Shown here piece by piece: positions 16,460-24,288 of a stretch of DNA of 64,000 bases. The stretch is from DASSKA01 sp963839365. Its GTDB lineage: Bacteria > Actinomycetota > Actinomycetes > Propionibacteriales > Nocardioidaceae. Location: the NCBI GenBank assembly GCA_963839365.1, contig CAWIUT010000001.1, forward strand, positions 1,178,001-1,242,000, given 5' to 3'. The notes beneath the pieces were generated by a model. That model was not told the origin of the DNA. It did no database searches and saw nothing but the letters and a program-made list of their open reading frames with translations. Numbering within the stretch: the stretch's first letter is position 1; the number at the start of each line of letters is the position of its first letter. The position numbers and the translations under genes were made by a program.

Positions 16460-17883
16460 CTGGACCCCTTCCGGAAGTTGCGGACCTGGAAGATCATCGC
16501 GGGGATGACCAGGATCACCAGCAGGATCCCGACCGCGCTGGCGCCGCCGAACTGCTGGTTGCCGTAGTCGGTGTACAGCTGCACCGCGAGCACGTTGGCG
16601 TACTTCGCGTTGCCGCCTGCCGGCTGCTGCATGACGAACACGATGTCGAAGATCTTCAGGGTGTTGATCACCATGGTCACGAAGACCACCAGCAGCACCG
16701 GGGACAGCAGCGGGACGGTGACCCGCCGGAACACCTGCCACTCGCTGGCTCCGTCGATGCGGGCCGCCTCCAGGGCGTCGCGCGGGATGGCGGCCATCCC
16801 GGCCGCGAGAAGCACCATGGCGAAACCGCTGAAGATCCACAGGTAGGCGACCATGATCGCCGGGGTGATGAGGTACTGGCCCAGCCAGGACACCCCACCG
16901 AACGCCGGCGCGAAGTCGCTCGCCGGGAGGCTCAGCGTGTAGCTGCCGGACTTCAGCGACGGGAAGGTGAACGACCCGTCGCTGGCCGTGGTCGCGGTCG
17001 CGGCCACGTTGCCGTTCTGCACCGCCTGCACCTGCAGACCCGGGATGCCGAGCTCACCCTGGTCGATCTTCCCGGAGGTACCGCCACCGCCGAGCTTGAA
17101 GTCGTTCCAGAGCACCCCGCCGAGGGCACCTCCGGTCGAGGGAGGCTTCGCCGGCTTGGCGTTCGACGGCGGGGACGTCAGGTCCAGGCCCGCGACCGGC
17201 AGCAACGCGGTCGACCCCGGGGACACCTTCGCCACCGTGTGGTAGCCCTTGGCGGCGCTGCCCGCCAGCACGCTGTTGTTGACCGGGTGCAGCTCCGGGT
17301 ACGACGTGCTCGGCGCGAACGTGTCGTGGATCCCGGTCACGACCGCGTTGCCCAGCCCCTGGCTCGGCTCGTCGACATAGATCAGCGACCAGGTGATGCC
17401 GGCCGCCAGGAACGAGATCGCCATCGGGGTGAACACCACGATCTTGAACGCCGAGGCCCAGCGCACCCGCTCGGTGAGCACCGCGAAGATCAGCCCCAGG
17501 ATGGTGACCAGGGTGGGCACGATGAGCACCCACAGCACGTTGTTCTTGAACGCGGTGAACGAGTCGGACTGCGTGAAGATGTGGGCGTAGTTCCCCAGCC
17601 CCGCGAACGAGGTCGCCGCACCGCTGGGCCCGTCGTTGAAGAAGCTCCGGATGAACGTGTAGACGAGCGGGTAGAAGACGATCGCGCCCAGCCAGATCGC
17701 CGCCGGCAGCAGGAACAGACCCGCGATCCATCGCGACTCCCCCGGAGCCGGCTGCCGGCGCCGCGCCGTCGCGCGGCCGCCGGCCGGGGGGACGCCGACC
17801 GGGGGAGATGTGCCGCCCTCGACCGGGAGCACCGCCTCTTCGGTGCGGGTCCCGGCCGGGGGCAGCTCCGCGTCCTTCGTCAT
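16456..17883 (-). CDS. Carbohydrate ABC importer permease, MalF type, with extracytoplasmic insert
   Basis: This is the partner permease, 475 residues long where family members are usually near 300. Membrane helices at about 52-75, 115-140 and 146-170 are followed by about 160 residues (172-333) of soluble sequence, then the remaining helices and the EAA loop EAARIDGASEWQVFRRVTVP (372-391). The later half of the insert (about 255-325) has the GVLWNDF...GELGIPGLQVQ...DGSFTFPSLKSGSYTLSLP pattern of a prealbumin-like/SdrD-B beta domain. Topology places it outside, where it could contact the binding protein, as the MalF P2 loop does. An N-terminal Pro-rich 50 residues is also extra. Confidence 0.9.
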   Translation of the reverse strand: MTKDAELPPAGTRTEEAVLPVEGGTSPPVGVPPAGGRATARRRQPAPGESRWIAGLFLLPAAIWLGAIVFYPLVYTFIRSFFNDGPSGAATSFAGLGNYAHIFTQSDSFTAFKNNVLWVLIVPTLVTILGLIFAVLTERVRWASAFKIVVFTPMAISFLAAGITWSLIYVDEPSQGLGNAVVTGIHDTFAPSTSYPELHPVNNSVLAGSAAKGYHTVAKVSPGSTALLPVAGLDLTSPPSNAKPAKPPSTGGALGGVLWNDFKLGGGGTSGKIDQGELGIPGLQVQAVQNGNVAATATTASDGSFTFPSLKSGSYTLSLPASDFAPAFGGVSWLGQYLITPAIMVAYLWIFSGFAMVLLAAGMAAIPRDALEAARIDGASEWQVFRRVTVPLLSPVLLVVFVTMVINTLKIFDIVFVMQQPAGGNAKYANVLAVQLYTDYGNQQFGGASAVGILLVILVIPAMIFQVRNFRKGSR

Positions 17884-17901
17884 CGACTCACTCGCATCCG
17901 C

Positions 17902-19272
17902 TCAGCTGCCGCTGCTGTACGCGGCGCTGGCGTCCTTCTCCAGCTGCTGCTGGGTCGCCTTGACGTTGCCATCGACCAGGAACGACTGGAGGTCGGCCCA
18001 CTCACCCTTGTTCGGGGTGCCGCCGAACGACGCCGGCGCCTGGTCGGACATGTCGAACCGGAAGTTGTCGCCGACACTGACGATCTGCTGGGCGAGCTGA
18101 CCGGACGTGGTGTCGTTGTACGCCGACGCCGGCACGTTCTTGTTCGCCGACAGGAAGCCACTGCCCTGCGTGCCCACCAGCAGCTTGGCCGCGTCCGGCC
18201 CGGCCAGGTAGGCGAGGAACGACTGGGCGGCCTTGTTCTTGGTGAACGCGCAGGCGAAGTCACCGGCGGCCTCCATGGTCGGCTGGGAGCCGTTGACGGA
18301 CGGGAACGGGGCCACCTTGGCCGTCACCCCGACCTTGGCCGGGTCCTTGTCGCTGGTGATCGTGGTGGCCACGAAGCTGGCCTCGTAGACGAGCGCGGAG
18401 GTGGGGTTGGCCTTGAACACGTTGTCCACCGACGAGGTGAAGGGCACCTTGACGGCCTGCTGCGGGGAGCCGATCAGCTGCTGGTTGCCCCAGACCTGCT
18501 TCAGGGTGTTCAAGGCGGTCGCCACCGAGGGATCGGTCCACTTGATCTTGTGCTGGGTCAGCTGGTCGTACTTGTCGAGGCCCGCCGTGCGCAGGTAGAC
18601 GTTCTCGAACCAGTCGGTCAGCGTCCAGCCGTCACCACCACCCACTGAGATCGGCACCTGGACGCCGGACGCGGACAGCGTCTTGCCGTCCTTGATCAGG
18701 TCCTGCCAGGTCTTGGGCGGCGAGGAGATGCCGGCGTTCTTGAACAGCGTCGCGTTGTACCAGATCGTCGACTTGTCCGAGGCGTCCACCGGGGCGCAGT
18801 ACAGCTTGTTGTTGTAGGACCCGAGCTTGGCCCACTCGCCGGCGAAGTTGGAGCTCACCGCGGACTGCACCGCGGAGTCGGCGGGGTACATCTTGTTCGA
18901 GGAGGCGTACTGCGCGATCGCGCCGGGCAGCGACAGGATCGCGATGTCCGGCGGCGTGCCGCCGGCCACCTTGGTGCCGAGCACGCCCGCCTCGTTGCCA
19001 CCGGCGGCGGGGGTGTAGTGCCCGCTCGCCCCGGTCTTCTGGTCGAACGCGTCGATCACCGCCTGGAAGGCCTGCTGCTCGCCGCCCGTCCACTGGCCGA
19101 GGACACTGTAGGAGACACCCTTCAGGTTCTGACCGCCGGAAGGGCTGCTGCCGCCGCTGTTGGAACTCGACGAGTTGGGGGTGTTCGACGAACCACCGCC
19201 GCACGCGGCCACGGTCATGAGTGACGCCACGGCGACGGCCGAGAACGCCACCCTCTTGCTCTTCAAGCGCAC
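17902..19272 (-). CDS. Sugar-binding lipoprotein of ABC importer
   Basis: This 456-residue extracellular solute-binding protein has a lipoprotein signal peptide: basic MRLKSKR, a hydrophobic stretch, and the lipobox VAAC with Cys at residue 24. A Gly/Ser/Asn-rich linker follows. The body has the solute-binding family 1 pattern (AFDQKTGASGHYTP, PDIAILSLPG, ATLFKNAGISSPPKTWQDL, ASFVATTI). It should capture the sugar outside the membrane and deliver it to the MalF/MalG pair encoded just downstream. It lies between the ATPase gene (15-base gap upstream) and the MalF gene (18-base gap). Confidence 0.93.
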   Translation of the reverse strand: MRLKSKRVAFSAVAVASLMTVAACGGGSSNTPNSSSSNSGGSSPSGGQNLKGVSYSVLGQWTGGEQQAFQAVIDAFDQKTGASGHYTPAAGGNEAGVLGTKVAGGTPPDIAILSLPGAIAQYASSNKMYPADSAVQSAVSSNFAGEWAKLGSYNNKLYCAPVDASDKSTIWYNATLFKNAGISSPPKTWQDLIKDGKTLSASGVQVPISVGGGDGWTLTDWFENVYLRTAGLDKYDQLTQHKIKWTDPSVATALNTLKQVWGNQQLIGSPQQAVKVPFTSSVDNVFKANPTSALVYEASFVATTITSDKDPAKVGVTAKVAPFPSVNGSQPTMEAAGDFACAFTKNKAAQSFLAYLAGPDAAKLLVGTQGSGFLSANKNVPASAYNDTTSGQLAQQIVSVGDNFRFDMSDQAPASFGGTPNKGEWADLQSFLVDGNVKATQQQLEKDASAAYSSGS

Positions 19273-19287
19273 TGTGTCTCCTCTAGT

Positions 19288-20478
19288 TCAGTCGGCCCAC
19301 ATGGCTGTGCCCGACGATGGATCGAAGAAGTGCAGCCGGTCGGTGGCCAGCGCCATCGTGACCTGCTCACCGAGCTGCACGTGACTGCGAGGGTCGAACC
19401 TGGCGACGATGGTGGTCTTGTCGCCGGACTCCCCGGCACCCCCTTCCTTGGCCAGGTCCTCCATGATCTCGCTCTGGGCGGGCTTGGCGTCGGTGGACAC
19501 GTGCACCATCAGGTCCGATCCCAGCGGCTCGACGAGCTCGGCGCGACCCACGATGGTCTTGCCCGATGCCTCGCCCTGGAACAGTGCCGCATCCTCGATG
19601 TCCTCGGGACGGATGCCGACGATCACCTCGCGCCCGACCATGCCCTTGAGCGCAGGACGGGCCGCGAGCACCGGCTCCGGAAGGCGCAGGCTCTCGGCGC
19701 CGACCAGCACCTCGTAGTCACCGGCGTCGCTGCGCTGCAGCGTGCCGGACATGAAGTTCATCGCCGGCGACCCGATGAAGCCGGCGACGAACAGGTTGTC
19801 GGGGTGGTCGTAGAGGTGCTGGGGCGGCGCGATCTGCTGGAGCACCCCCTTGCGCATCACGGCCACCCGGTGACCGAGGGTCATCGCCTCGGTCTGGTCG
19901 TGGGTGACGTAGATGGTGGTGACCGCGAGGTCCCGCTGCAGCTTGCCGATCTCCGCGCGCATCTGCACCCGCAGCTTCGCGTCGAGGTTGCTGAGCGGCT
20001 CGTCCATCAGGAACGCCTTCGGTTCCCGCACGATGGCCCGGCCCATCGCGACCCGCTGCCGCTGGCCTCCGGAGAGGTTGCGTGGCTTGCGGTCGAGGTG
20101 CTCGGACAGGCCCAGGGTGGCGGCGGCCCGCTCGACCCGCTTGTTGAGCTCGGCCTTGGGCACCTTGCGCAGCTGCAGCCCGAACCCGATGTTGTCGCGC
20201 ACGCTCAGGTGTGGGTAGAGCGCGTAGGACTGGAAGACCATCGCCACGTCCCGGTCGCGCGGGGGGACGTTGTTGACCAGCCGGTCCCCGATGTGCACCT
20301 CGCCCTCACTGATGGTCTCCAGTCCGGCGACCATGCGAAGCGCGGTGGTCTTGCCGCAGCCGGACGGTCCCACGAAGACCAGGAACTCGCCGTCCTCGAC
20401 ATCGATGTTCAGGTCCGTGACCGCGCGGGTGCCGTCGTCGTACACCTTGCCAACGTGGGACAGCGTCATGCCGGCCAT
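19288..20478 (-). CDS. Sugar ABC importer ATPase (MsmK/UgpC/MalK type)
   Basis: This ATP-binding subunit has 396 residues from ATG 20478, where GAGGTGAGG is well placed as a ribosome-binding site. Walker A is GPSGCGKT (37-44), the Q-loop is Gln83, the signature is LSGGQ (135-139), and Walker B is AFLMDE ending at Asp159-Glu160. The C-terminal half is a TOBE/MalK regulatory domain carrying GIRPEDIEDA. It energises the importer encoded downstream. Similar ATPases serve several sugar transporters in actinobacteria, so it may be shared. It is the first gene of the four-gene operon. Confidence 0.94.
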   Translation of the reverse strand: MAGMTLSHVGKVYDDGTRAVTDLNIDVEDGEFLVFVGPSGCGKTTALRMVAGLETISEGEVHIGDRLVNNVPPRDRDVAMVFQSYALYPHLSVRDNIGFGLQLRKVPKAELNKRVERAAATLGLSEHLDRKPRNLSGGQRQRVAMGRAIVREPKAFLMDEPLSNLDAKLRVQMRAEIGKLQRDLAVTTIYVTHDQTEAMTLGHRVAVMRKGVLQQIAPPQHLYDHPDNLFVAGFIGSPAMNFMSGTLQRSDAGDYEVLVGAESLRLPEPVLAARPALKGMVGREVIVGIRPEDIEDAALFQGEASGKTIVGRAELVEPLGSDLMVHVSTDAKPAQSEIMEDLAKEGGAGESGDKTTIVARFDPRSHVQLGEQVTMALATDRLHFFDPSSGTAMWAD

Positions 20479-20625
20479 GTGGTCATCCTCACCTCGTGAA
20501 GCGCGAGCCGTGCGAAGGTCACGATAGCCACTTGGGACCCGATCGGTAAGCATTCGCGCGACTGGTCATCGAGTTGTTACGTGCGCCAGCCTCCGACCTG
20601 GACGGGTGGCCGCCCCTTCGGGGAC

Positions 20626-21741
20626 TCATCGCGCCTGGGCCAGGGCGTCCTCCAGGGCAGCCAGCACCAGCAGGGCGCCGTCCGGGCGGGCGTTGGGTCC
20701 CATGAGTCCGATTCGCCATACTGTGTCCGCGAACTCCCCGGCGCCGGCGCCGATCTCGAGGTTGTGCCGCTCCAGCAGGCAACGGCGTACGGCGGCGGAG
20801 TCCACGCCCTGCGGCACCCGCACGGTGGTCAGCTCGGGCAGCCGGGAGCCCTCCTCGGCGAACAGCTCCAGGCCCATCTTCTGCAGGCCGTCGGAGAGGA
20901 TGCGTCCCGCCTCGGCGTGCCGGGCCCACACCGCCTCCAGCCCCTCGCCGAGGACGCGGCGGAGGGCGGCGTGCAGGCTGACCACCATCGCCACCGGGGC
21001 GGTGTGGTGGTAGGTCCGCTTGCCGCGGCCGGCCGCCTCGCCGACATAGCCGCCGAGCAGCCCCAGGTCGAGGTACCAGGACCGGGGCTTGTCCACGCGC
21101 CGTTCGAACGCCCGGTCGTTGATGGTGAACGGGGCCAGGCCGGGTGCCACGCCAAGGCACTTCTGGGTGCCGGCATAGCCGACGTCGATCCCCCAGTCGT
21201 CGGCGCGCAGCTCAAGGCCGCCGATCGACGTCACGGCGTCGGTGACCAGGAGCGCGTCCCCCTTGGCCGCACCGAGCGCCGCGATGTCGGAGCGCACGCC
21301 CGTGGAGGTCTCCGCGTGCACCGCGGCGATGACGGTGGGGTGGGGATGCGCCTCCACCACGCGCTGCACGTCGACGGGCGTGCCCCACTCGTGCTCGACC
21401 GGCACCACGGTGGCGCCACAGCGTCTCGCCACCTCGCACATCCGCTGCCCGAACAGGCCGTTGACAGCGACCACCACCACGTCGCCCTCGGCCACGGTGT
21501 TCACGAACGCGGCCTCCATGCCCGCGGACCCGGTCGCCGAGAGGGGGAGCGTCCGGGCGTTCTCGGTGCCCCAGACCTCCCGGAGCATGGCGCAGGTCTC
21601 GTCCATGATGTCGAGGAAGACCGGGTCGAGGTGGCCGAGCAGCGGCAGGGACAGCGCCGCGGTCGCCTCCGGATAGGGATTGCAGGGGCCGGGGCCGAAC
21701 AGGTGGCGCTCGACGACGGGCCGGAACTCGTGAGAACCCAT
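20626..21741 (-). CDS. Class V aminotransferase (alanine-glyoxylate / serine-pyruvate type)
   Basis: This PLP-dependent enzyme has 371 residues. The cofactor lysine is Lys194 in GYAGTQKCLG, Asp168 (LVTDAVTSIGG) holds the pyridine nitrogen, and the N-terminus FGPGPCNPYPE is typical of alanine-glyoxylate aminotransferases. It would convert glyoxylate and an amino donor to glycine and the oxo acid. The neighbouring GlcD-type oxidase, nine bases upstream on the same strand, could make glyoxylate from glycolate. Together they suggest a small glycolate-to-glycine pathway. The exact amino donor is not visible. Confidence 0.9.
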   Translation of the reverse strand: MGSHEFRPVVERHLFGPGPCNPYPEATAALSLPLLGHLDPVFLDIMDETCAMLREVWGTENARTLPLSATGSAGMEAAFVNTVAEGDVVVVAVNGLFGQRMCEVARRCGATVVPVEHEWGTPVDVQRVVEAHPHPTVIAAVHAETSTGVRSDIAALGAAKGDALLVTDAVTSIGGLELRADDWGIDVGYAGTQKCLGVAPGLAPFTINDRAFERRVDKPRSWYLDLGLLGGYVGEAAGRGKRTYHHTAPVAMVVSLHAALRRVLGEGLEAVWARHAEAGRILSDGLQKMGLELFAEEGSRLPELTTVRVPQGVDSAAVRRCLLERHNLEIGAGAGEFADTVWRIGLMGPNARPDGALLVLAALEDALAQAR

Positions 21742-21750
21742 ACCTGGAAC

Positions 21751-23118
21751 CTACAAGACCGCTCCGGGGTTCAAGATGCCGTCCGGGTCCAGCGCCTGCT
21801 TGACCCGGCGGCTGAGTGCCATCACCTCCGGCCCGAGCTGGTCGGGCAGGGCGGCACGCTTGCTGCGCCCGACGCCGTGCTCGCCGGTGATGGTGCCGCC
21901 GAGCGCGATGGCGCAGCGCATCACCTCGGCGAACGCCTCACGGGCGCGCCTCTCCGCCTCCGGGTCGGTGGGGTCGTAGACGATGATCGGGTGGGTGTTC
22001 CCGTCGCCGGCGTGCGCGACGACCGGGATCTGTACGTCGTACCTCCCGGCGACGTCGGCGATGCCGGCCAACAGGTCCGGGAGCAGCGGGATCGGCGCAC
22101 CCACGTCCTCGAGCAGCAGCGCCCCGCGCGCCTCGATGGCCGGGAACGACTGGCGCCGCGCCTCGACGAACATCTCACCCTCGGTCGGGTCGTCGGTGAC
22201 GAAGACGTCTCCGGCGCCGGCGGCCTGGCAGGCCGCGCGCATGGTCGCCAGCTCCTCCGACCGGGCGGCGCCGGGCGCGTCGGACTGGGCGATCAGCAGC
22301 GCGCCGGTGCTCCGGTCCAAGCCCATGGGCCGGTAGTCCTCGACCGCGTTGATGGAGACGTTGTCCATCAGCTCCATCATCGAGGGCCGCAGCGTCCGCC
22401 GCACCCCGACCACGGCCTGCGCCGCGGCGTCCACGGTCGGGAAGGACGCCACCATCGTGGACCGGGCCGCCTGGGCCGGCACCAGCCGCAGGATGGCGCG
22501 GGTGACGATGCCCAGGGTCCCCTCGCTGCCCACGAACAGCTTCAGCAGCGACAGGCCGGCGACGTCCTTGATCCGCTTGCCGCCCAGCGTGATCAGCGTG
22601 CCGTCGGCGAGCACGATCTCCATCCCCAGCACGTAGTCGGTGGTGACGCCGTACTTCACGCAGCAGAGCCCGCCGGCGTTGGTGGCCACGTTGCCGCCGA
22701 TCGAGCACATCTCGTACGACGACGGGTCGGGTGGGTACCACAGCCCGTGCTCGGCCGCGGCCGTCTTGACCTCGGCGTTGAGCGCACCCGGCTGGACCAC
22801 GGCGACCTGGCAGCCGGTGTCGATCTCGATGTCGCGCATCCGCTCCAGGCTCAGCACGATGCCGCCGTCGACGGCCGACGAGCCGCCCGACAGGCCGCTG
22901 CCGGCGCCGCGCGGCACGACCGGCACCCGGTGCCGGGCGGCCCAGCGCACCGCGGTCTGCACCTGCTCGGCGTCCTGGGCGCGGACCACCGCGTCGGGCG
23001 TGCCCGCGAACCGGTCGTGGGACCAGTCGTAGCGGTACTTCTCCATGGCGTCGGAGTCGGTGAGGACCACGCCGGCGGGCAGCTTCTCGACCAGCTCCGC
23101 TAGAACCTCGGCCTGCAT
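21751..23118 (-). CDS. FAD-linked oxidase, GlcD family (glycolate/lactate dehydrogenase type)
   Basis: This flavoprotein has 455 residues from ATG 23118; an in-frame TTG 12 bases earlier is less likely. The FAD-binding PCMH domain shows VPVVPRGAGSGLSGGSSAVDGGIVLS and GGNVATNAGGLCCVKYG. The C-terminal FAD oxidase domain ends with the GTITGEHGVGRSKRAALP signature. It oxidises a 2-hydroxy acid such as glycolate or D-lactate. No GlcE or GlcF partner is in the window, so it may act alone, as several actinobacterial homologues appear to. It pairs with the downstream aminotransferase. Confidence 0.9.
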   Translation of the reverse strand: MQAEVLAELVEKLPAGVVLTDSDAMEKYRYDWSHDRFAGTPDAVVRAQDAEQVQTAVRWAARHRVPVVPRGAGSGLSGGSSAVDGGIVLSLERMRDIEIDTGCQVAVVQPGALNAEVKTAAAEHGLWYPPDPSSYEMCSIGGNVATNAGGLCCVKYGVTTDYVLGMEIVLADGTLITLGGKRIKDVAGLSLLKLFVGSEGTLGIVTRAILRLVPAQAARSTMVASFPTVDAAAQAVVGVRRTLRPSMMELMDNVSINAVEDYRPMGLDRSTGALLIAQSDAPGAARSEELATMRAACQAAGAGDVFVTDDPTEGEMFVEARRQSFPAIEARGALLLEDVGAPIPLLPDLLAGIADVAGRYDVQIPVVAHAGDGNTHPIIVYDPTDPEAERRAREAFAEVMRCAIALGGTITGEHGVGRSKRAALPDQLGPEVMALSRRVKQALDPDGILNPGAVL

Positions 23119-23216
23119 GTCCCCACTCAACCACGCCGTCGGGGCGTCCGGACACCCCGCGTGGCGCCAGAAATTGCAGGTGAGTGATCGTTAACGCGGT
23201 GCTCTAGGCTGCGAGG

Positions 23217-23783
23217 GTGAGCAGCCGCCGAGAGCAGATCCTGGCCACGGCCGCGGAGCTGTTCGCCGTGCGTGGGTTCCACGGGGTCTCCGTGGCCGAG
23301 CTGGGCACCGCGTGCGGGGTCTCCGGGCCCGCGCTCTACCGGCACTTCCGCTCCAAGGACGCGATGCTGGCCGAGATGCTGGTCTCGATCAGCGAGGAGC
23401 TGCTCGAGGTGGGCCGTCAGCGGGTCGCGGAGTCGGACTCCCCGGTCGAGGCGGTCCGGGCACTCGTCGACTGGCACGTGGACTTCGCCCTGCACAACAA
23501 GGCTCTGATCGTGGTGCAGGACCGCGACTGGGCCTCCCTGCCGGACGAGGCCCGGGAGCGGGTGCGGTTGCTGCAGCGCAGGTACGTCGAGCTGTGGGTC
23601 GCCCAGCTGCGGGCGGTGCACCCCGACCTGGGCCCGAAGCGGGCCCGGGCGATGGCGCACGCCGCCTTCGGCCTGATCAACTCCACCCCGCACAGCGCGA
23701 TGCTGGCGGAGGCGAAGATGCGCGAGCTGCTGGCCGGGATGGCGCTGCGGGCGCTGGGCGTCAGCGACCCTGGCGCTGGGTAG
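23217..23783 (+). CDS. TetR-family transcriptional regulator
   Basis: This is a 188-residue regulator with an N-terminal helix-turn-helix: REQILATAAELFAVRGFHG then VAELGTACGVSGPALYRHF (residues about 4-43). The C-terminal ligand-binding domain contains AMAHAAFGLINSTPHS, a pattern common among regulators of acyl-CoA and short-chain fatty acid catabolism. It starts at GTG 23217. A CGTTAACG palindrome sits about 20 bases upstream and could be its own operator. A link to the leucine operon 11 kb away is possible, because that operon has a GTTAA-type site, but it is unproven. Confidence 0.88.
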   Translation: MSSRREQILATAAELFAVRGFHGVSVAELGTACGVSGPALYRHFRSKDAMLAEMLVSISEELLEVGRQRVAESDSPVEAVRALVDWHVDFALHNKALIVVQDRDWASLPDEARERVRLLQRRYVELWVAQLRAVHPDLGPKRARAMAHAAFGLINSTPHSAMLAEAKMRELLAGMALRALGVSDPGAG

Positions 23784-23793
23784 GCTCCCGGTC

Positions 23794-24282
23794 ATGGACC
23801 TGCTCGAGACCCCGGTCGGCCGCCTGGACGGCACCCCCTCGACCCTCGGCGAGATCACGGGCGGTCGCCCGGCGCTGCTGGTCAACGTCGCCTCGGAGTG
23901 CGGGCTCACCCCGCAGTACACCGCACTGGAGCAGGTGCACGAGCGCTACGCGGGACGTGGCTTCACGGTGGTCGGCATCCCGTGCAACCAGTTCGGGGGG
24001 CAGGAGCCCGGGACCGCCGCGGAGATCGAGCAGTTCTGCTCCACCACCTACGGCGTCACCTTCCCGATGACCGAGAAGGTGGAGGTGAACGGCGAGGGCC
24101 GGCACCCGGCGTACGACGCACTCACCCAGAGCGCCGACGCCGACGGGCACACCGGCGACATCCGGTGGAACTTCGAGAAGTTCCTCATCGACGGGGACGG
24201 CCGGGTGGTGGCGCGCTTCGAGCCCGGTGTCGTGCCCGACGACCCGCAGGTCATCGAGGCGGTCGAGTCCCTGCTGGGCTGA
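23794..24282 (+). CDS. Glutathione-peroxidase-family peroxiredoxin
   Basis: This is a thiol peroxidase of 162 residues. The peroxidatic residue is Cys36 in NVASECGLTP, a normal cysteine and not selenocysteine. The conserved Gln is in PCNQFGGQEPG, and the Trp-Asn pair is in IRWNFEKFLID. Actinobacteria generally lack glutathione, and enzymes of this type usually use thioredoxin, so it probably reduces hydroperoxides with thioredoxin or mycothiol-linked systems. It is cytoplasmic. It is 10 bases after the TetR gene and likely co-transcribed with it. Confidence 0.92.
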   Translation: MDLLETPVGRLDGTPSTLGEITGGRPALLVNVASECGLTPQYTALEQVHERYAGRGFTVVGIPCNQFGGQEPGTAAEIEQFCSTTYGVTFPMTEKVEVNGEGRHPAYDALTQSADADGHTGDIRWNFEKFLIDGDGRVVARFEPGVVPDDPQVIEAVESLLG

Positions 24283-24288
24283 ACCGGT

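Noticed and set aside
20611..20621. CCCC-TTC-GGGG hairpin after the aminotransferase gene as a terminator
   Set aside because: The stem is only four bases long; it is noted only because it adjoins the dispersed 14-mer.
23794..24282. Selenocysteine in the glutathione peroxidase
   Set aside because: The active-site codon is an ordinary cysteine codon (TGC), and there is no in-frame TGA.
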